From: Adenophora triphylla var. japonica
Lineage: Eukaryota > Streptophyta > Magnoliopsida > Asterales > Campanulaceae
Length of the DNA: 64,000 nt
Assembly: GCA_022495995.1 (NCBI GenBank)
Contig: JAFEMH010000079.1
Span: 620,001-684,000 of the forward strand
Direction: 5' to 3'
Shown: positions 35,231 to 48,400 of the stretch, piece by piece
Numbering within the stretch: position 1 is the stretch's first letter
How the letters are laid out: each line of letters opens with the position of its first letter
Notes under the pieces: generated by a model
What the model was told of the DNA's origin: nothing
Database searches by the model: none
The model's input: the letters and a program-made list of their open reading frames with translations, nothing else
Made by a program: the position numbers and the translations under genes

Positions 35231-37049
35231 ATGGGAAGAAAAAAGGTGATTATAATCGAAAGTAATGAGGGTTTGCCCGAGGGTTTCTCAACTCAGAACA
35301 TGTTGAAAAAATCAGACAATGAAAAATGTTTGATTCCTCAAGCCAACTTAGAAATCATTAAGAAAAATCACGCTATGCCATATGAAACCGTCTTTTTCAC
35401 CCACCCTGACTTAACTTCTGAATGCTATTCTACCGATTGGGTGTGCTTTCCCGAATATCCCTTTGTTATTGGCCTAAAATTTCCCTTCCCAAAGTTAATT
35501 ACTAGGTTTTTTGCCTCCTCGAAACTCAACTATGCCCAAATCATGCCTCAAGGTTGGAGGTGCTTGCAAACCCTAGTTAGGTTAAATGCGGAGACTGAGT
35601 TGGAAGTTGGTTTAGAAGAATTCGCTTATACAACTGAGATTAGGGGATTTGGCCCTGGGAGATTTAGCTTTAGGATTAAGACTGGTGAAGCCCTTTTTTG
35701 TATGATAACTGTGATCCTGCTGATAGAGGTTGGAGGAACAAATTTTTCTTTGCAAGGAGAAATACCCTAGCTTCGGAGGAGGGTGCAATTTCCAAGTGGA
35801 GGTCTCAAGGTAGTATAGATAATTTTTCTTACTCTATTAATGTTACTTAACAACCTGCTAACTAATCACTTGAATCTCTTTTGGCGTAGCTGCTAAGCTG
35901 AGCGTGCTTTTTCCAAAGAAAAGAGGGTAGAGGGAGAATGTGAGGAAAATCTATGAGTTGGATCCATTAATAAGGTCTTTCAAGGCATTCCTGGTCTTGT
36001 TTTACGTAGATTTAGAAGAAGAACTTAAGCCCGAAGAAGCTCGCACGATCAAGAACTTAACCCCGAAGAAGCTCTACCCGATCCCACCAAGATGTCCAGA
36101 GGTTTACCTAACATCTTAAAGCTTTGCCTATCTCCAACTGTTCTAATCTTTTTAAGTTGTTCTTATTTTATACACCTTTTTGCAGCCTACTCGATCTAAA
36201 GACACCGTGAGTGCCGCACCTATTAGTGAAGTTAGGGCAAAGAGAACTCGCCAAGAGAGATAATAAGCCTCCAACTCCTATGTCTATGGCATCTACTTCT
36301 GATTTGAATGTCTCCAAGAAGAAGGAGGAAGCGAAGAAAAGGAAGTTGATAGAGGCTGAGGCCACGGATGCAAGTGATGATATGGTGAAAACAAGAGAGA
36401 AGTTTAAAGCTGCGATAGCAAGATTTGTTGATGAGGTAAAACGAAGAGACCTTGAACCTTACCAAAGAGTTGATAGAGTATTAATACTTCTTTTACACAG
36501 GTTTCGGAAATTATGAGTCCTATTATGGACCAGGTCGATACTCTGAAGATCAAGGCGGCAAAATGTAGTCATGAAGCTGCGGAATCAAGGAAGGAAGCCA
36601 CCAAAAGTGCTGGGGAAGTAGAGAGGTTGAAGAAAGAAGCAGAAAAGTATGTTGGTGAGGTGGAGAAATTGAAGAAAGATTTTGAGACTTTAGGGAAGGA
36701 AGTGGAAGTTGTTCGTGCTGAGAATGAAGCTCATATGAAAGAGCTTGAAGCAGCCAAGGGACATTTCAAGTTCAATGCCACCAAGACATTGCTGGAGGCC
36801 AGAATTCAGCTTATGGAGGAGTACAAGAATGGACAAGCTCCAACTTGGGACTTGGAGGAGGAGAAAAGAACTTTAGAAGACCACATTGGAGAACCAGGAG
36901 ATGGAGAGGAGGTGAACTCAATGGCCCTTGAAACTCTAGTTGATGATACTGATAAAGCTTTGAGTACCATAGTGGTAGCTCAAGTTGAAGAAAATGATCA
37001 AGGGAAGAAACCAAATGCACCACCGGCGGCAGCAGGCCAGAATGTTTGA
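35231..37049 (+). pseudogene. Antisense gene of Gypsy G, array copy 3
   Basis: Exon 1 (MGRKKVIIIES to the T-run shift) and the last exon (MSPIMDQ to AAAGQNV) equal those of the other copies. Exon 2 and the start of exon 3 are scrambled by small changes. Near 36040 the CTGCCTG of copy 1 reads CGCACG, and near 36210 GTGCTGCAGACC reads GTGCCGCACC. They break the frame, but they may be sequencing errors. Confidence 0.75.
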
Positions 37050-37482
37050 AAAATTTGAAAGTTTATAAGTAGTTTGGAAGGAGGAGGAACAAAAAACAAT
37101 TTTTTGCTTTTTTGCCGCACCATTGGTGGGCACCAAAGAGTACTGAGATATGCATAGCAAGTACTCCCTCTGTCGCTAAATGAATGTCCAGATTCAAAAA
37201 ATTTTTGTCCCAATATGAATGTCTTTTTTGTAAAAAACTTTGTCCCTAAACGCTTTTCTGGTATTTTTTTTTTCCGATATCATTGGATAACAAGAATATT
37301 TATGGATCATTGTCATTAAAATATATAAAAATCACACATTTTCAGAGTCTGTTTAAATGAAATTTGGACATTAATTTAGGGTCGGAGGGAGTACAAAACT
37401 AGACTGGAATAACACTGAGGGATTGAAAAACTCAAGACAAACAAATAACTGAACAAGTACAAAAAAAAAAGTATGCTACTAC

Positions 37483-38840
37483 TGTTGGGTTTTACGGGTC
37501 CATGCGCAGCGGAATTAAGCATTAAAAACATAAAACCCAAGAAGCCCTAGGATCCGTTCTATACAATTAATTTGAATATCAATGAAATAGAATTAAACCA
37601 ACCTTGAAACGCTTTCCGGTCTTGAGCTATCGAACGATTTGATTATGTGATATTGAACCACAAACTTCATTCTTCAACTTGCTTGAACTCTAGGTCTTGA
37701 TCGATGAACGAGCGAAGACCCTCTTTTGGTATCCACACCTTCGAATGAATCCAAGAACAATTTCTTGTCGATTGCTAGATCTAAACCTTGAAGAATATTG
37801 AGAGAATTTGATTGTGAATTTTGCTTTAAAATTTCGGCTAGGCTTTTAGGTCTCGACGGAACCCCGTATTTATACTACAAATAGTGTAAATACCTCTTCT
37901 AATCAAATTAGGAGAGACAGTCATCAAAACGCGTATAGGCCTATTATGTCGCGCGGTATATCAAGCCATTGGCTTGATATGTCGCGTGACATAAGTAACC
38001 GTTTACGTGCCTCTCAATCATTCTTCCTCCGGTTTAACCAATTCATTCTAGTTGTGTGTGACCCAATAGGATTACATCATGTTGGCAATGAGATCGATCA
38101 TATCGAACCTCATAAGACATAAGCGGACTCTAGCAAGCCATTATGTCTACCCAAATGATGCAACGTAAGAGTTCACGTTTCCAACGGTGTACTTCCATTT
38201 ATCCCTTTTTGTCTCACGATGTTATATTGAACACAAGTCATGGTCCTTGTCAACTTGTTATTGTTCAATGCTTTCTCGATTCTTGAGTATAATGATAATT
38301 CCAATCATATTGGGGTACGGCCATACACTTTCATCATTATCACTCATCGAGGGCCCAAGCATAACATCTCTCTTCCGAGGGACAAACTCCTTCTTGACTT
38401 ATCATCCTTCCCATCATGAATCCGATCATGCCAATGATAGTCTTTATAGATATCGTGTTAAGATATCGTTTGACTAAAATCAAACATGGCTTTCATCATA
38501 TGTAAGGTTATGATAGTCTCGTGTCTAGGAAATAAATGAAGTAACCGTATGAGATTTAAGTATGACATTTGACCATTACATAAATCTCATGCGGGTCATG
38601 TCCAGTCACTTGTTCTCTAACAAGTACCCATAATTTCAATGTGCATCTCTTATGCATATAATCATCACATGATTATCCATTGACAATTATACTAATCTAT
38701 TCTCTTAATAATTAGGGACAGTGATTATTATAAACAAATATACAAAACATATAATAATCAAATAATAAACATCTCATATAATAATAAATAATGTCAACAC
38801 ATAAGTCTATCAATCATAGGCCTAGGGCATAACACCAACA
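37483..38840 (-). repeat. Element D 3' LTR
   Basis: 1358 bp, TGTTGGGTTTTACGG to CATAACACCAACA. Palindromic ATGTCGCGCGG / ATGTCGCGTGACAT units lie at about 37945-37993. They are followed on the minus strand by a TATA-like AGTATAAATAC at about 37868-37878. The element's purine tract (GTGGGAGGC on the minus strand) is at 38841-38849. Confidence 0.93.
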
Positions 38841-38854
38841 GCCTCCCACTTGCA

Positions 38855-41020
38855 CTAGGCCCAATCTACCATGTATCGAATACCCATGGACCTAACATGA
38901 CCATCATGTTTAGCTTGCGAGAGAGCCTTAGTTAGTGGGTCCGCCACGTTGTCATTAGTGTCTACTCTGCATATCTTAACGTCTTCCCTTTCACATATCT
39001 CACGGATAATGTGGAAACGTCGAAGTATGTGTTTGGATCTCTGGTGTGATCTTGGTTCCTTTGCTTGTGCAATGGCACCATTGTTATCACAGTAAAGTTC
39101 AATAGGATCTCTGATGCTTGGAACAACTTCCAAATCACTAATGAACTTCTTGATCCAAACCGCTGCTTCCTTAGCCGCATCGGATGCCGCTATGTACTCG
39201 CCTTCGGTTGTAGAATCAGCGATGGTGCTTTGCTTGGAACTTTTCCAACTCACAGTGCCTCCATTAAGCATAAACAAAAATCCAGATCGCGATTCGAAAT
39301 CATCTTTGTCGGTTTGGAAGCTAGCATCTCGTGTAGCCCTTGACTACAAGATCTTCTTCCATTCCTCCAAAGACCAAGAATGCATCCTTAGTTCTTCGTA
39401 AGTACTTAAGGATATTCTTGACTGCTATCCAATGTGGTTCACCGGGATCAGATTGGTACCTACTCGTCATGCTTAGAGCACACGAGACATCGGGTCTAGT
39501 ACATAACATAGCATACATGATAGACCCAATTGCCGAAGCATATGGAATACCATTCATTCTCTTTCGCTCATCATTAGTCTTTGGACATTGATTCTTGCTA
39601 AGAGATATACCATGCAACATTGGCAAATTCCCTCTTTTAGAATTTTCCATTTGGAATCTTCTAAGGACTTTGTCAATGTAAGTACTTTGACTTAAACCAA
39701 TCATCCTCTTAGATCTATCTCTATAGATCTTGATACCAAGGATATAAGCGGCTTCGCCCATATCTTTCATTGAAAAGCACTTTCCCAACCAAGACTTGAC
39801 AGTCTCTAGTGCAGGAACGTCATTTCCAATGAGTAAGATATCGTCGACATATAACACTAAAAATAGTGCTACGCTCCCACTAATTTTCTTGTATACACAA
39901 GGTTCATCTTCGTTCTTGATAAAACCAAACTCCTTGATTGCTTCATCAAAACGTAGATTCCAACTCCTTGAAGCTTGCTTCAATCCATAAATGGATTTCT
40001 GCAACTTACACACCTTGTTAGAATTTTCTGGACTGACAAAACCTTCAGGTTGTATCATGTATACATCCTCAAGTAACTTCCCATTAAGGAAAGCTGTTTT
40101 GACATCCATTTGCCATATCTCATAGTCATAATATGCAGCTATGGCAAGTAATATTCTAATAGACTTAAGCATAGCTACAGGCGAAAAGGTTTCATCATAG
40201 TCTATGCCATGAATCTGCCTATATCCCTTAGCTACTAGCCTAGCCTTATAGGTGTGCACCTTCCCATCCATGTCGGTCTTCTTCTTGAAAACCCATTTGC
40301 ACCCTATGGTTTTTACACCTTCGGGTGGATCAATCAAGTTCCAAACTTGATTATCAGCCATGGATTGTAATTCGGACTTCATGGCTTCTTGCCATTTTTC
40401 CGAATCCGGAGCGGACATCGCTTCTTGATAGCAAGTGGGTTCATCATTTTCGATTAACTCCACTTCATCACTTTCCGTAACGAGAAATCCATATCTCTCG
40501 GGTTCGGATCGTGATCTACCACTTCGGCGAGGAACTTGTGCATCTTGAACCGGTTCCACAACGGTTTGTGAACTTGGTTCAGTTTCTACCATTGGTTCAA
40601 TGTTGTTTTCGGGTTCTCGAACTTCTTCGAGATCTATTTTACTCCCACTGGTTCCTTTGCGAAGAAACTCCTTTTCTAAGAAAGTACCATTTCGAGCAAC
40701 AAACACTTTGTTCTCGTTTCGGTTGTAGAAATAGTATCCTTTGGTTTCCTTAGGATATCCCACAAAAACACATTTATCAGATTTAGGTGCTAGCTTGTCA
40801 GAAGTTAACTTCTTGACATATGCATCACAACCCCAAATCTTCATGAAAGACAAACTAGGTTTTCTTCCATGCCACATCTCATATGGGGTCTTTTGAACCG
40901 ATTTGGTAGGAACTCTGTTTATAGTGAAAGCAGCAGTTTCTAGTGCATGTCCCCAAAAGGATAAAGGAAGCTCAACTTGACTCATCATAGAACGAACCAT
41001 GTCTAACAAAGTTCTATTCC
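38855..41020 (-). pseudogene. Element D integrase C-terminus, reverse transcriptase and RNase H
   Basis: It begins RTLLDMVRSMMSQVELP, then [85 protein letters not shown] and catalytic LYVDDILLIGND. RNase H follows with TEGEYIAASDAAKEA and YCDNNGAIA, ending LTKALSQAKHDGH...RYMVDWA. The only break is a frameshift near 39330, where GGCTACAC-GATGCTAGC carries an extra GA at a CTG site. It may be a consensus error, so this RT could be intact in the real genome. Confidence 0.93.
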
Positions 41021-42256
41021 CCGTATGAGATTTATGTCATGGTCAAATGTCATAATTAAATCTCATATGGTCACTTCATTTAGTCCCTAGACCTGAGATT
41101 ATCATAACCTTACATATGATGAAAGTCATGTTTGATTTTAGTCAAACGGTATCTTAACACGATATCTATAAAGGCTATCTTTGGCATAATCGGATTCATG
41201 ATGGGAAGGATGATAAGTCAAGATGGAATTTGCCCCTCGGAAGAGAGATGTTTTGCTTGGGCCCCTCAATGAGTAATAATGATGAAAGCGTGTGGCCACA
41301 CCCCAATATGATTGGACTATCATTATACTCAAGATCGAGAAAGCATTGAACAAATACAAGTTGACGTGGACCATGACTTGTGTTCAATATAACATCGTGA
41401 GACAAAGGGAAAAATGGAAGTGCACCATTGGAAACGTGAACTCTTACGTTGTGTTATTTGGGTAGACATAATGGCTTGCTAGAGTCCGCTTATGCCATAT
41501 GAGGGTCGATATGATCGGACTCATTGCCAACATAATACAATCCTATTGGGTCACACACAAATAGAATGAGTTGGTTGAACCAAGGGAAGAATGATTGAGA
41601 GTTTCTGTATTTGGCAACTTATGTCACGCGACATAACTAGCCACTGGCTAGTTATGTCACGCGACATAACTAGCCACTGGCTACTTATGTCGCGCGACAT
41701 AACTAGCCACAGACGCGTTTTTGACAGCCTGTTCTCTTAATTCGATTAGGAAACATATTTACACTAAAGTAGTATAAATATGTGAGGTCTGTCAACCCTA
41801 AGGTCTGGCCGAAATTTTCAAGGGAAAATCATAACAAAATACTCTCAATATTCTTCCATAAGTTTTAGGAATCTAGCAATTCCCAACCCGAGAATTGTTC
41901 TCGACATTCATATTTGTGTGGATTACCAAAAGAGGGTCTTAGTTTTTGTTCAAACAAATCAAAGACCTAGAGTTCAAATCTGAAGATCCAAAGGAGTTGA
42001 AGATTCGAAGATTTGAAGATCAAAAGTTTGTGATTGCAAATCACATAATTATCCGTTCGATAGCTCAAGACCGGAAAGCAATAAAGGTTGGTAAATTCTA
42101 TCTCATAGCAATTCAATTTAATCGTATAGAACGGATCTTAGGGCTTGGGTTTTGTGTTAATTTTATGCTTAATTCCGCTGCGCATGGACCCATAAAACTC
42201 AACAGGGCATGGAAGAAAACCTAGTTTGTCTTTCATGAAGATTTGGGGTTGTGATG
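41021..42256 (+). mobile_element. Truncated inverted D-family LTR inside element D
   Basis: 41021-42204 is an LTR of the D family in the opposite (plus) orientation. It lacks roughly its first 240 bases and ends ATAAAACTCAACA. Between 41625 and 41705 it carries three tandem units around TTATGTCACGCGACATAA. It is followed by 51 bp (42206-42256) that are the inverse of IN sequence at 40823-40873. No 5-bp target duplication flanks it, so this is a rearrangement and not a simple insertion. Confidence 0.8.
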
Positions 42257-43117
42257 AACCGATTTGGTAGGAACTCTGTTTATAGTGAAAGCAGCAGTTT
42301 CTAGTGCATGTCCCCAAAAGGATAAAGGAAGCTCAACTTGACTCATCATAGAACGAACCATGTCTAACAAAGTTCTATTCCTCCTTTCAGACACACCATT
42401 GCATTGTGGTGTTCCGGGTGGAGAGAGTTCTGAAACGATTCCACAACTCTTAAGATGACTGTCAAATTCTTGGCTCAAATATTCACCACCTCGATCGGAT
42501 CGAAGTACCTTAATAGTTTTGCCAAGTTGATTTTGCACCTCATTTTGAAATATTCGAAATATCTCAAACGATTCACTCTTATGTTTCATTAGATAAACAT
42601 ATCCAAATCTACTATAATCATCAGTGAATGTTATGAAGTACCGAAATCCTCCCCTAGCATCGCTACTCATAGGCCCACATACATCGGTATGTATGAGTCC
42701 TAATAAGTCGCCCGCCCTTTCACCGGTTTTGGTAAATGGGTCCTTGGTCATCTTGCCAAGTAAACAAGATTCGCATGTCTCATATGATTCATAATCATGT
42801 GAGTCCAAAAATCCATCTTTGTGGAGTTTAGAAATGCGTTTCTCGTTTATATGGCCAAGACGACAATGCCATAAGTAAGTGTGGTTTACATCATTGGGTT
42901 TAGATTTCTTGTTAATGTTATAGACATCATTATCGCGATTTTCAACATCAAGAATATAAAGGCCATTGAATGAAACAAAGAAAGCATAATAATGCATATC
43001 ACTCTTGTAAATAGAAAATTTCTTATCACATATAAGAAAATTAAAACCTTCATTATCTAAACATGAAATCGAAATAATATTCCTACTTAAAGCTGGAACG
43101 TAATAACAATTGTTCAA
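42256..43117 (-). pseudogene. Element D GAG-pre-integrase and integrase
   Basis: Minus strand: CYYVPALSRNIISISCL, LWHCRLGHINEKR, CESCLLGKMTK, then IN residues in HTDVCGPM, RSDRGGEY and NGVSERRNR, up to INRVPTKSV. The last 126 bp (42256-42381) are repeated exactly at 40895-41020, so the integrase restarts on the other side of the rearrangement. Confidence 0.92.
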
Positions 43118-43164
43118 AACAAGTATTAGTCCACTAGGTAAAGTAACTTCATAAGTTTCTACGG

Positions 43165-44192
43165 CTAATGCAAAGCAACTCTTGCTCCATTCCCCACACG
43201 TAGGTCCACTTCACCTTCCTTAAGCATCCTTCGTTTCTTTAGACCCTGCACATTTAAACAAATGTGAGTTCCACATCCGGTATCCAATACCCAAGAACTA
43301 GAAGTAGATAGGAATATATCTATAACAAAGATACACGAAGTTGAAGCAACTCCTTTGCTCTTCTTCAAGCTTCCTTGTATTTTGCGCAATTTCTCCTCCA
43401 ATGTCCAATCTCATTGCAATGGAAGCAGATTGCGTCCTCTTGGGACTTAGGCTTAGCCTCTTTAGGCTTGGAGGCCTCTTTGGGCTTGGCAACCTTTGCC
43501 TTAGGATTAGCAACCTTTGCTTTTCCTTTACCCTTGAACCCTTTCCCCTTGTTAACCATTAGCACTTGATCGGTCTTCTTCTCGACAATCTTGGTTTCCG
43601 CAAAGAGTCAACATTTGAACTAACTCGGAAAGGTTTCTATTCATTCCACCCATGTTATAGTGCATTATGAAATGACTAAAACTTTTAGGTAATGAATTCA
43701 GATTATGTCGGTAGCCAACTCTTGGCTAATTGGAAAACCGAGCCTTTCAAGATGCTCAATGTGGCCCTTTAACTTGAGAGCATGGGGACCAACACTTGTC
43801 CTTCACTCATCTTGCATGAGGTCAAGGATGCAACCGTGTTGTACCTTTCTTGCCTAGCTTGAATTTGGAACATTTCCATCGCCCGATTGTTTAAGTCGAT
43901 CGTCCCCAAGTGCTCAAGATTCTTCGAAGACTCTTGCACATGGCGGAGAGCATAAGGCAACTAACATCTGTAGAGTCACGCTTGTGCTTCAGATATTGTT
44001 CCCTTATTGCCCTAGCGGCATTGGCGACGGAGTTCGGGTGGAATAGGTTCGGTGAGAACGTACGGTTTCTCCTCTTGTTTGAGAACAATTCTCAAACTAC
44101 GGATCCAATCCATATAGTTTGTACCATTCTCTTCCAACTTTTCCTTCTCAAGGACGGATCGCAGTTGAAAAGTGATTATTGTTTGATGCCAT
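43165..44192 (-). pseudogene. Element D gag and protease
   Basis: The likely gag ATG is at 44192-44190 (MASNNNHF). Gag pieces appear in several frames: LEENGTNYMDWIRSL, ANAARAIREQYLKHKRD, NNRAMEMFQIQARQERYN, SFSHFIMHYNMGG. A lysine-rich tail, a zinc knuckle CFHCNEIGHWRRNC (about 43389-43430) and a protease site WVLDTGCGTHIC (about 43260-43300) follow. DTGC is usual for this Copia branch as I remember it. Several frameshifts lie at CAG/CTG sites. Confidence 0.85.
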
Positions 44193-45684
44193 TTATTCTA
44201 CAAAAAGATATACATAAAATATGAACACATATAAGTAAACATATTATATGAGAAGTATAGTGCATTTAAATAAATGCTCCCACTAAATTATACACCTTCA
44301 AATGCAAATAAGCATAATATACATTTAATGGGCTAAGATCCAACTTTAATTCAATTTCAAGTTTGCTATGGCAAACCGCTCAAAATTAAATTAATTAGGT
44401 AGAAAACATCAATCATATCACATATATGACTCTTAGATCTTTTATGAGATCAATTCAAGACATCATATGTCTAGGCATATTTTAATCTCATCTTATGCCT
44501 TGGGTCCAAAACCATTTTGATAACCCAATTAAGTTCATTCACTTTAAAACGTATAGGAACCACCATTTCCTCATCTTGCTCGCATTCGAATAGAATCAAA
44601 GCACCTTGCTATGGCAAGCCCACCCAAAACTATCCGAATGGTCTCAAGTGTTTTTAATCATGAATTGGCATAAAGAACTTAAAAGTTAAATGAAGGTTCT
44701 TTAAGGTAGATTATAAGCATATCAGAAAGATAGTCAAAATCATGCACCTGTAAGTTCCCGGGGAAGATAGGTGAGCCGCAAGGACTTCTTAAGTACCAAC
44801 TCTTCCTTAGACGTAACTCTCCTAGACATGCATAATTAGAAATCAACTCGATTAGGCAACATAATCCTTACCTTTTATAAACAATCGCTTCCTTTTAAAT
44901 TTCGCGTATTTATGACTTGTTTCCATAAACAATCATAAGATCCAAAATTTACAATGTCTAAATCTAAACATATTAGGAAACTAAATATCATGTTTCAACT
45001 AAACATCTAATTTAATAATTCTTAACAATTAAGAACAAATAATTCATGCATCGCAACAATTAATAAAACACATTTAAATTAATTAAGCATGCATAAACAA
45101 TGAATCAATCTAGCATGGACTTATAAACTCAATTTTATAACATCCAGTTTTCATACACATTGCAATAATTATTAAAATCATATTTTAATCAATTAATCAT
45201 GTATATCAATGAATCAATCTATCGCGGATTTATAAACTCAATTTTATAACATCCAGATTTTTCATATTAACATATCAGATTGTAAACACAATCATAGAAT
45301 AGCGTAAAATTTGAACAAACAGATTCGCCGGTTTTGGCTTGTTATGTCGCGTGACAACATCGGCCATAGGCTTAATATGTCGCACGACCTAACATGCCGC
45401 TAACCTGAATTCCACATGGCTCGATATGTCGCACGACATAGGCGACAAAGTTACTGAGGATTTCCGCATTCGAACCAATACAGATTACATGCCCAATTAA
45501 ATCACATAAAACGGCCTTTTTCTGATTTAATTCAGCATAAATTGAAAACGATTTTCACATTGTTTCACATAAACAATTAAAATTCTATCACATACAAAAC
45601 ATGCAATAAGCATATAAACAATTTATATCTTAAAACTAGCATGTTAATTCAAACTTAATCATACGAACGGGGCTCGATACCACC
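44193..45684 (-). other. Element D primer site and untranslated leader
   Basis: Directly after the 5' LTR the minus strand reads GGTGGTATCGAGCCCCG (plus 45668-45684). This is the tRNA-Met primer site TGGTATCAGAGC with CAG read as CG. The leader has no coding signal. At 45335-45450 it contains more ATGTCGC-type palindromes (ATGTCGCACGACAT), outside the LTR. Its gag-proximal half is homologous to the leader of element F. Confidence 0.8.
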
Positions 45685-47045
45685 TGTTGGGTTTTACGGG
45701 TCCATGCGCGGCGGAATTAAGCATTAAAAACATAAAACCCAAGAAGCCCTAGGATCCGTTCTATACAATTAATTTGAATATCAATGAAATAGAATTAAAC
45801 CAACCTTGAAACGCTTTCCGGTCTTGAGCTATCGAACGATTTGATTATGTGATATTGAACCACAAACTTCGTTCTTCAACTTGCTTGAACTCTAGGTCTT
45901 GATCGATGAACGAGCGAAGACCCTCTTTTGGTATCCACACCTTCGAATGAATCCAAGAACAATTTCTTGTCGATTGCTAGATCTAAACCTTGAAGAATAT
46001 TGAGAGAATTTGATTGTGAATTTTGCTTTAAAATTTCGGCTAGGCTTTTAGGTCTGACAGAACCCCTGTATTTATACTACAAATAGTGTAAATACCTCTT
46101 CTAATCAAATTAGGAGAGACAGGCTGTCAAAACGCGTATAGGCCTATTATGTCGCGCGGTATATCAAGCCATTGGCTTGATATGTCGCGTGACATAAGTA
46201 GCCAGTTTCTGTGCCTCTCAATCATTCTTCCTCCGGTTTAACCAATTCATTCTAGTTGTGTGTGACCCAATAGGATTACATCATGTTGGCAATGAGATCG
46301 ATCATATCGAACCTCATAAGACATAAGCGGACTCTAGCAAGCCATTATGTCTACCCAAATGATGCAACGTAAGAGTTCACGTTTCCAACGGTGTACTTCC
46401 ATTTATCCCTTTTTGTCTCACGATGTTATATTGAACACAAGTCATGGTCCTTGTCAACTTGTTATTGTTCAATGCTTTCTCGATTCTTGAGTATAATGAT
46501 AATTCCAATCATATTGGGGTACGGCCATACACTTTCATCATTATCACTCATCGAGGGGCCCAAGCATAACATCTCTCTTCCGAGGGACAAACTCCTTCTT
46601 GACTTATCATCCTTCCCATCATGAATCCGATCATGCCAATGATAGTCTTTATAGATATCGTGTTAAGATATCGTTTGACTAAAATCAAACATGGCTTTCA
46701 TCATATGTAAGGTTATGATAGTCTCAGGTCTAGGAAATAAATGAAGTAACCGTATGAGATTTAAGTATGACATTTGACCATTACATAAATCTCATGCGGG
46801 TCATGTCCAGTCACTTGTTCTCTAACAAGTACCCATAATTTCAATGTGCATCTCTTATGCATATAATCATCACATGATTATCCATTGACAATTATACTAA
46901 TCTATTCTCTTAATAATTAGGGACAGTGATTATTATAAACAAATATACAAAACATATAATAATCAAATAATAAACATCTCATATAATAATAAATAATGTC
47001 AACACATAAGTCTATCAATCATAGGCCTAGGGCATAACACCAACA
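45685..47045 (-). repeat. Element D 5' LTR
   Basis: 1361 bp. Compared with the 3' LTR, the clear differences cluster at CTG/CAG sites: 46053-46072, 46124-46130, 46200-46215 and 46722-46730. Elsewhere I see only two or three substitutions. Confidence 0.93.
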
Positions 47046-48400
47046 ACTACCTCCGTCCCAATATGAATGTCCGAAAACTATCTAAGTTTGTTCTTGATCA
47101 AGAACAAATTCGAAAACTTTTTGAACATTCATTTTTGGGACAGAGGTAGTAGTTTTCAACAACTCATTATAAAGATTGTTTCACTACGTGATATGAGAGC
47201 TAGGGAGAAGCAGATCTGTAATATGGAAGAAATTTTAAGAATGTATAGTTAAGGGAAAGGGATTATTTACGTAGAGGTAGGTCCTTCGTCTGGGAAAGAC
47301 ATGGGCTCCTTGATCCCACCACAAGCGATGTGCCCAGAAACCAGAATCTCTGTCACCCGTGGAAACATTTTATTTTTAGCGTAGAACAACATTTGACTTA
47401 GAGCATCTCCAATGCATTACTTCAAATTTTACTTCATTTCTTCAAATTTTCCTTCAAATCTTGCTTCAATTTTTTTTCCTCTCCAATCCATTCCTTCATT
47501 GTTTACTTCAAAAAGAATATTCTCAGCATCTTTCCATTCCACCTCATCATTCTACTACTTCTATAATTTCTCAAATACTACACAAAGTTTAATCCTTTTA
47601 CATATTCTACCATCTCTTTTGTTTAGAAATAAAAATTCAAATAATGTATTTATAATTCAAATTACTAATAAAATATATTTTATTATTAAAGAAAAAAATA
47701 CAAAATAAAATGATATTGACGTAAATGATATATTGACATAATGAAAACATTAGCACAAAGAAACAAATTTATAAATCATTCCAAAGTTGACGGTGAGATG
47801 GTAATAAAATATATTTTATTACTTTGTTTTCATTAAAAATGTGTGACTTTTCGATTATCATGTAATATTAACTATGTTGTTATAAATATTGGTATGTTTT
47901 TAATTTATGTTGAATGTATTTTGTATATATTTTAATACATCCGTCTAACTTTATCTCAAATAATTATCACAGTATAAACATAAAAAAAATTAAGATTATT
48001 TTAAATAATAAAAATGTTATTTTTAATTTTTATAATAAATAAGATGTAACTTTAAAAAATTAGAGGGACTAAATTGTAAATTGCTTCAAATTTGAAGCAA
48101 CACTATTCATCTCCTTCAATTTTTAAGGAAAAAATGAAGTGGGTTGAAGGAAGGAATAGTGTCAAAATGAAGAAATGAAGTGGATTGGAGATGGTCTTTA
48201 AAAATGAAGAAATGAAGTGGATTGGAGATGGTCTTTAAGGACGGAGAAACATGGATGGAAATCCTAGTAAATGGATACATGGTCCTCGCCACCACGTTTT
48301 AAACATTTTAAATATTTTAAAGTTATCTTGGACTAGTAGTAAGCCCGTGCTACGCACGGATTGCATTTTACCTTTTATTAGTAAGTTGAAAGATAATAGT

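Larger units (their letters stand above)
32569..37135. repeat. Tandem array unit 3 (4567 bp)
   Basis: Third copy, same content. Most of its differences from units 1 and 2 fall in 35890-36250 and sit at CTG or CAG sites. Confidence 0.95.
37483..47045 (-). mobile_element. Copia element D, full length, inserted in array unit 4
   Basis: A minus-strand Ty1/Copia element with LTRs 37483-38840 and 45685-47045, and target duplication ACTAC (37478-37482 and 47046-47050). The LTRs are nearly identical outside CAG/CTG sites, so D is young. Order on the minus strand: 5' LTR, primer site, 1.5-kb leader, gag, PR, IN with an internal rearrangement at 41021-42256, RT, RNase H, PPT, 3' LTR. It belongs to the same family as F at the right edge. 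Confidence 0.95.

Noticed and set aside
23424..37135. Regularly spaced repeats as a possible CRISPR-like array
   Set aside because: Units are 4.57 kb head-to-tail duplications of retrotransposon DNA in a plant genome, not short repeats with unique spacers.
43910..44224. Plus-strand open frame opposite D gag
   Set aside because: Antisense shadow of the gag region, whose own fragments match known Copia gag words.
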